From Adiantum capillus-veneris (Eukaryota; Streptophyta; Polypodiopsida; Polypodiales; Pteridaceae): 60,000 nt of DNA. The notes beneath the pieces were generated by a model, which saw only the letters and a list, made by a program, of their open reading frames with translations, searched no databases and had not been told where the DNA came from. Below are positions 54,976-60,000 of this stretch, piece by piece. Made by a program: the position numbers and the translations under genes. The stretch spans positions 65,370,248 to 65,430,247 of the forward strand of contig CM043944.1 of the NCBI GenBank assembly GCA_014529385.2. The letters run 5' to 3'. The first letter of the stretch is position 1. Each line of letters begins with the position of its first letter.

Positions 54976-56501
54976 TTGGGGTTTCAGCCTACGACTGTAG
55001 GTGCTGAGGATATCGGCACTCCCAGAGTGCTGATTTTTGAATGTCTACACATCGAAGGACGGCTCACAGTTCTTGGAGGCGTGTCACATACAACACAGGC
55101 GCATCTACGACAGAACATGTGGAAGATATCCAAGGGTTCTATGACAGTAGAACATGGAGTAAAGTCTAGAGGACTTTACATGAATTATGTATCAAGTTTC
55201 TCTAAAAATGTCATCAATGTAACCGAGTAGCCGAACGTTTCTTTGTGGCATAGCCGGTTAGGACATATGTCCAAGAAGGGAATGGAAATCTTGTCTCATT
55301 CTGGTTATTTTCCTGGCTTTTCATTTAATGATTTTGAATTCTGTGGACATTGTCTATTTGGTAAGCAAACACAACAGCCAAATAAGCATAGAAGCAGTAG
55401 AAGAGATACACAGTTGGCACTTGTTCATAGTGATTTGTGCAGCCAGAAGGGCTTGTTGAGAAAGGCAAGGAAGATTTGGTATGCCAGTTGTTTAAGAGTC
55501 TTTATGGCTTAAAACAATCACCGAGGGCATGGTACCATAAGTTCCACAAGTTTATTCTTTCTCAAGGCTACAAACGTAGTGAGTTCGATCACTGTCTATA
55601 TACAAAGAAGGCTAAGGATGGCAGTTGGCTGATCCTTATTTTGTATGTGGATGACATGTTGATTGTTGGAAAGCACTTGGAAGAAATTTCATCTTTGAAG
55701 TCAAAGATGGCAAAATCGTTTGACATGAAAGACATGGGTGAGGCAAGTCATATACTTGGTATGCCCATTGAGAGAGACAGATCAAATAAGTTGATTTGGT
55801 TATCTCAAACAGAGTATATTGACAAGGTTTTGCAATGTTTCAATATGGAGAAGGGAAAGGAATTGAGTGTTCCGTTGCCACTATATGTGAAACTTAGCAA
55901 ACAAGATTGTCCTGTGTCTGAGGAAGAACAGACTGAAATGGATAAGATTCCATGTGCATCTACAGTGGGTAGTTTGATGTATGCAATGATTGCTACTCGC
56001 CCAGACATTGCATTTGCAGTGGGAGTAGTAAGTTGATACATGTGAAACCCAAGCAAGAAACATTGGGAGGCAGCGAAAGGAATATTGAGATACCTGAAAG
56101 CTACAAAGAGTATGCGTATATGCTATGGGAGTCAGGAGCTAAGTGTAAAGGGTTTTATAGACTCAGATTATGCAGGTGACCGAGACAACCGAAGGTCTAC
56201 GTCAGGGTATGTCTTTACATTGGCTGGTGGAGCAGTATCATGGCGTTCTAGATTACAAGATTGTGTTACTCAGCTTACTACAGAGGCTGAATATTTTGCA
56301 GCATCAGAGGCATGCAAAGAATCAATTTGGCTTAATCTACTAGTAACAGATTTGGGAATCATAGAAGAGATGCCTGTGTTATATTGTGATAGTCAGACTG
56401 CTATACAATTGGCTCGCAATCCAGTTTATCACTCAAAGACAAATCATGTGGATGTGAAGTATCATTTCATCAGGGAAATGCTCGAGGATAAACAAATTTA
56501 G
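54976..56501 (+). pseudogene. Copia pol remnant: pre-integrase joined to RT and RNase H
   Basis: An open part from 54976 ends with a stop at 55228 (NVTE, stop, PNVSLWHSRLGHM), then GAG-pre-integrase LWHSRLGHMSKKG and FCGHCLFGKQ to HSDLC. At about 55440 this is joined out of frame to reverse transcriptase (PEGLVEKGKEDLVCQL, SLYGLKQSPRAWY, YVDD near 55650, GSLMYAM and RPDIAFAVGVVS), with a TGA at 56034. RNase H follows with DSDYAGD, TTEAEY and CDSQTA, ending near 56501. Gag, protease, the integrase core and the first third of RT are missing. Confidence 0.93.
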
Positions 56502-56596
56502 CTTGTCAAAGTTCACACCATAGAAAATCCTGCTGATCTTCCTACAAAAGGACTTCCCTCAGAGAGCAGTACCACATTGGACTTTAAGTGGGAGGT

Positions 56597-56790
56597 TGTT
56601 GGGGTATAAAGCCCAATGTGGTCGCCCAAGTAAGTGGGTGGGCTGCCAGGTATGTACACATATTCTTTTGTAAAAACCTAATAAGAACTCACTATGCTCT
56701 ACACATTACAATTGAGCGAGTTCACCATATCGTCGTGCTCTTCTTCTCGCACTCTCTCTCTCGCGTCGCGCTTCCGCTCGTACTCCTTCA
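56597..56790 (+). repeat. 3' LTR of the copia element
   Basis: 194 bp, TGTTGGGG to CTCCTTCA. AAGTGGGAGGT precedes it as polypurine tract. Confidence 0.93.
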
Positions 56791-56937
56791 GAAGGCTTGA
56801 GCAAATTCTATAGAGCAACTACAGTCCAACAACTGGATGCGGCAATGAAGGTGCTTCCACTCAATCATAACCCAATCTTCTCGATGGACTTGGTTGTACT
56901 AGGGTCGACACATCATCGTAATCTTACGGACCTGAAG
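56791..56937 (+). pseudogene. Receptor-like kinase exon, right half
   Basis: Continues the frame interrupted at 44646: EGLSKFYRATT, then AAMKVLPLNHN with the likely ATP-site Lys, DLVVLGSTHHRNLTDLK matching the HHRNLV-x-L region of receptor-like kinases. The exon can end at AAG before GTGAAT (donor at 56938); read through, it stops at TAA 56947. No further kinase motifs are seen to the right, so later exons are lost, distant or beyond an intron. Confidence 0.65.
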
Positions 56938-58518
56938 GTGAATGTTTAAGCCCTCATCATGGCCCCTTGACTGGCAGATTCCCGTGCCTTCCCTTGGTCT
57001 TCATAGGTCACATGAACAAAGAGAGCTCTTCCCTTCTCAAGTTTTCCCACGTCCTTTCTGCTGTTAGAGTAGCCTTCTCTCGGGCCTCCCGGTTTTCATG
57101 TCAAAATTTGAAGCTTTTTCCTATAATTTGTGTAAATCTCCCAGTTTTCTTTAAGGAAAGCTCAAAATCTAACCATACCTTTCAATTTTAGCTCATTGGA
57201 CCTCGGTTTTTTTATAACAATCTCCATGCTACCTTCCGCTTGAAAACTTCTAGAATTTGTAGGCACTTCGCCTCTCAATGCCCTCGCTTACTATAATATA
57301 GATGGAGGCATAAGCATGCCCCAAATCTTATGAATATCGAATGGGACATGCCTGCTACATGGAAACCTCTTATTTCTCTCTATTTTGGTAGCTTATGCGT
57401 CTGCAGGCTAGACTGCAACACATATATTTATTCATTTATATGTATTTACCCACAACAATGCTAATAGATTAGGTTGGCTCTTATTGTGGTGGTTATGGTA
57501 GTAACTTTTCTCTTTAGAGTTCGTGATCACTCTAGTCACTTTTTTAGCATTTTTCAAGGCGGGTCTCGTGATTTTATCACTTGTTTTATTAAGGCATTAA
57601 AAAAGAAGTCCTTAAATAACAAGACATTAGGTAGGGAATTGATAGCATAATACGTTGTTGAAGACAATGGTGGGGGTCAAATCCACCAGTAGGCATTAAA
57701 AAAGAAGTACTTAAATAACAAGACATTAGGTAGGGCGTTGATAGCATAATACGTTGTTGAAGACAATGGTGGGGGTCAAATCCACCAGTAAGCCGTTCCC
57801 TACTTTGTAATTATGTGTGTATATGGACAATACAATTTTATATTAAGACAATACAACTGCAACACTGATTAAGACCTACTTTCGATAAATCTTTCCTCCC
57901 CCCTTACCTTCAATAGGCCATCGTGAGTGCTCACCTTGTTTTTTTCTCAATTTTCTACAATGCTTTCATGTTGCTTTTCAAGCATTAATTTTTTATTTTT
58001 TAAAAATATATTGTATTCTAAATAGTTTAAAATTACAGTTTTTTTAAGAAACATAATATTTTACAATAATAACAAGTATTTAGAAAAATTAGTGTCACTT
58101 TCTTGTGTTCTCCATGAAAATCACCCTCACCAACCATGTGCAACGCTACCAAAAAGTAGATATGGTAGAGTCTTTAAAAAAAAAAAAGCAATACCCTCTA
58201 TATGAGAGTGGAAGTTATATTTAAAAGGTAGATAAATGAAATCACCCTCACCAATCCTGTGTAGGACTACCAAAAAGAATACATCAGCTGACAAAGGGAG
58301 CCACCAATTCATACCTCAGATATCAACTAACAAAGGGAGCTACCCTCTTGTTGGGAGGCGTTGTAGCAACAACCTAATTGCAACCCACACAAAATTATCA
58401 ATCCGTGGATCGGCAACACGGATAGGGCATGGAAGCACGAGCATCCGATGAATAGAATATGAGGATTCATGAGTAAGGAATTTTAGATCTTCTACTTCAG
58501 TGGGTAATTTGAATTTTG
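56938..58518 (+). other. Gene-free stretch
   Basis: AT-rich sequence with no recognisable coding. It holds the 99-bp duplication at 57592-57789. ATCACCCTCACCAA with CTACCAAAAAG is repeated near 58120 and 58240, and CAACTAACAAAGGGAGC-like words near 58288 and 58325. Confidence 0.5.
57592..57789 (+). repeat. 99-bp tandem duplication
   Basis: Units 57592-57690 and 57691-57789 start AGGCATTAAAAAAGAAGT and end TCAAATCCACCAGT with two or three differences. Confidence 0.95.
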
Positions 58519-59010
58519 TTTTGATGGTCATAATACTTCTGCAAACTTCAGAGTCTTACCCATAGGAATATACGATGGAATCCTAGGAATGGATTGGCTT
58601 AAATCCAATGATGCTTACATACATTGTAAAGATGCTTGATTGTCATTTGAAAATGACCAAAACTCTATGGTTACAGTTCTTGGGAAATGAGAAAAGCCTA
58701 AGCGCAGACTAGTGAACCTAACTAAACTTATGAAGAGTCATAGGAAAAATAAAAGGATTTATGCAGTAAGCTTAACCCTAAAGAGAAGAAGATAGATTCA
58801 TCTGAACCTGAATGGATAACAGAATTGGATGATGTATTTCCCGAAGAACTTTCATAGTTACCACCCAAGCGTAATATTGATCATGCAATAGATCTTACTC
58901 TAGGAGCTCAACCAGTTGCTTGAAGACCTTATAAAATGTCGGTACCTGAATCTGTGGAACTCAAGGAGCAATCGGCTCAACTTCTTGAACAGATTTCTGA
59001 TCAATTGACT
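58519..59010 (+). pseudogene. Ty3/gypsy protease-to-RT junction fragment
   Basis: FRVLPIGIYDGILGMDWLKSND is the C-terminal half of a gypsy protease. After stops and a frame change come DDVFPEEL, LPPKRNIDHAIDLTLGAQPV and RPYKMSVPESVELKEQ, the linker leading into reverse transcriptase (LP-x-R-x-x-DH-x-I-x-L-x-x-G). RT itself is missing: the similarity ends near 59010. At least five stops. The lineage is different from E1/E2, which lack this linker type. Confidence 0.85.
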
Positions 59011-59547
59011 AGCTTATAGGTGTCCAAATAAAAAAGTAAAAACAGTTGTGGACTCAACACATCAAGGGGAATCTATAGTGCAAAACCTAGCCAAAATAGA
59101 GCAGGTAGACATGCTACGTGTAGGACGTCTACAGGGGCTTAGGGAAGTGAAAAGCTGACTGTGGACATAGAGTGATGTTCCAATTGACTTAAGAGTTCCA
59201 GAACTTTCTTTAGAAGTGAAATTGGACCTTGTTTGACCTTTTGACGGAGCAAAGATGGAATTAAGACTTTCCTTGTAAACTGACCAACATTCGAGTGAAG
59301 TACAGTTCCAGATTACCATATCTAATCAAGAACATCTGAAGTGTATAAAATACAGTAGTGGTTGAGGTTCACCCTCCAGTTATACCAATCATTACTAAGA
59401 CCACCTCTAGCGGTTAAATGCTTTGATTCGATTGCCAAAATTAAACGCTTGTGTACATGTATATTCAGCGGCAAGGCAAGAAGTTGTACGGAAACTGATC
59501 CTTTGTCAGGTGAGTGGTTGGATTTGTGATAAATTGTATTTCTAAGT
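59011..59547 (+). other. No gene recognised
   Basis: Follows the abrupt end of the gypsy fragment. Short frames with stops in every frame and no landmark. Confidence 0.45.
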
Positions 59548-60000
59548 TTGATGAATCTAAGATTAGGAAGACACATTCCTAGAGATCAAAAAGTGGCAGG
59601 TGATCAAGGTAGCTTAGTGTCCACCAAGGAGAGTGTAACTCAAGCAAGGCTAGATCCATTAGCACCGATCATTGAGGAGGGTAGTGATACTGACACTTCA
59701 TCAGATAAGTCCTTCTTCATGATGGGTAGTCAATAGCCAAGAGGTTTCTCCGATGAAGAACCAATGCTAGGAGGAAGTACCTCTCAAAACCCTTTGAACG
59801 ATGCCAAGTTCACTATAATCTTCTTAGAAGGAACAAACTCTAGGGGAGCCCTAGTTTATTCTGACTATCGGGGACGCAAGTGTATTTGTAAAAAAGAAAG
59901 ACCTGCTCAGAGACTAGAGATAATTCAATTCTATGATGATGGAGATAGATTCGGAGACGAAAAGGGGAATCACTATCTGATAGTTAGTAACCCTGAGGAT
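59548..60000 (+). pseudogene. Unidentified coding-like segment running off the window
   Basis: ATG 59548 opens a frame with an acidic, Ser-rich part (IIEEGSDTDTSSDKSFFMMG), one TAG at 59734, then 88 further open codons to the window end: MLGGSTSQNP, FTIIFLEGTNSRGALVYSD, RPAQRLEIIQFYDDGDRFG. The composition is protein-like on both sides of the stop. I do not recognise it; being next to a gypsy fragment it may be another retroelement ORF, or a separate gene. Confidence 0.4.

Larger units (their letters stand above)
54558..56790 (+). mobile_element. Internally deleted Ty1/copia element beside E2
   Basis: LTRs 54558-54749 and 56597-56790, target duplication GAAGG (54553-54557 and 56791-56795), primer site 54752-54765, polypurine tract GTGGGAGGT before the 3' LTR. 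Only part of pol remains. LTRs differ at about ten positions plus one 2-bp indel, so by LTR divergence it is older than E2. Confidence 0.95.

Overview
This window reads as repeat-dense nuclear DNA of a land plant. The evidence is a Tat-type Ty3/gypsy retrotransposon with two RNase H domains, several Ty1/copia elements primed by initiator Met-tRNA, a Helitron with a plant-style 3' hairpin, a tRNA-derived SINE, many long (CT)n/(GA)n tracts, and one exon-sized fragment of a receptor-like kinase. I cannot name the species. I see no rRNA gene, no canonical tRNA gene, no CRISPR array and no prokaryotic gene organisation.

Layout. 1-7473 (+): decayed Tat-lineage Ty3/gypsy element E1; its 5' LTR lies left of the window. 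7641 to about 22.1 kb (-): old autonomous-type Helitron. Its Rep/helicase gene runs from 21.6 to 12.4 kb, and its 3' hairpin is at 7641, with a second decayed hairpin at 8848. Between helicase and hairpin lie cargo-like coding pieces, including a clean four-exon gene model at 11147-11922. A young, apparently intact copia element (15427-20528, -) sits inside the Rep coding sequence. 22766-26367 (-): internally deleted copia element. 26.4-31.8 kb: tandem and higher-order repeats. 31826-37471 (-): LTR element with almost no readable coding. 37.5-44.3 kb: microsatellites, local duplications and a SINE. 44647-54552 (-): gag-only relative of E1 (E2), with a tandemly duplicated gag-protease block and extra upstream ORFs. 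54558-56790 (+): internally deleted copia element. E2 and this copia element sit in the same five bases of one kinase exon, whose halves are at 44535-44646 and 56791-56937. 58.5-60 kb (+): decayed Ty3/gypsy protease fragment and an unidentified coding segment that runs off the edge.

The genes form no cellular pathway. The window is a record of nested transposition: Helitron, then copia; kinase exon, then two retrotransposons; older repeats duplicated locally. The only protein gene that looks intact end to end is the 1428-residue copia polyprotein at 15729-20015. The best candidates for something undescribed are: the leader ORFs with a zinc knuckle in the E1/E2 family; the TGA codon placed just before the gag zinc knuckle in both family members; a paired 20-nt motif in their LTRs; and the spliced cargo gene in the Helitron. 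All alignments and identities were made by eye.
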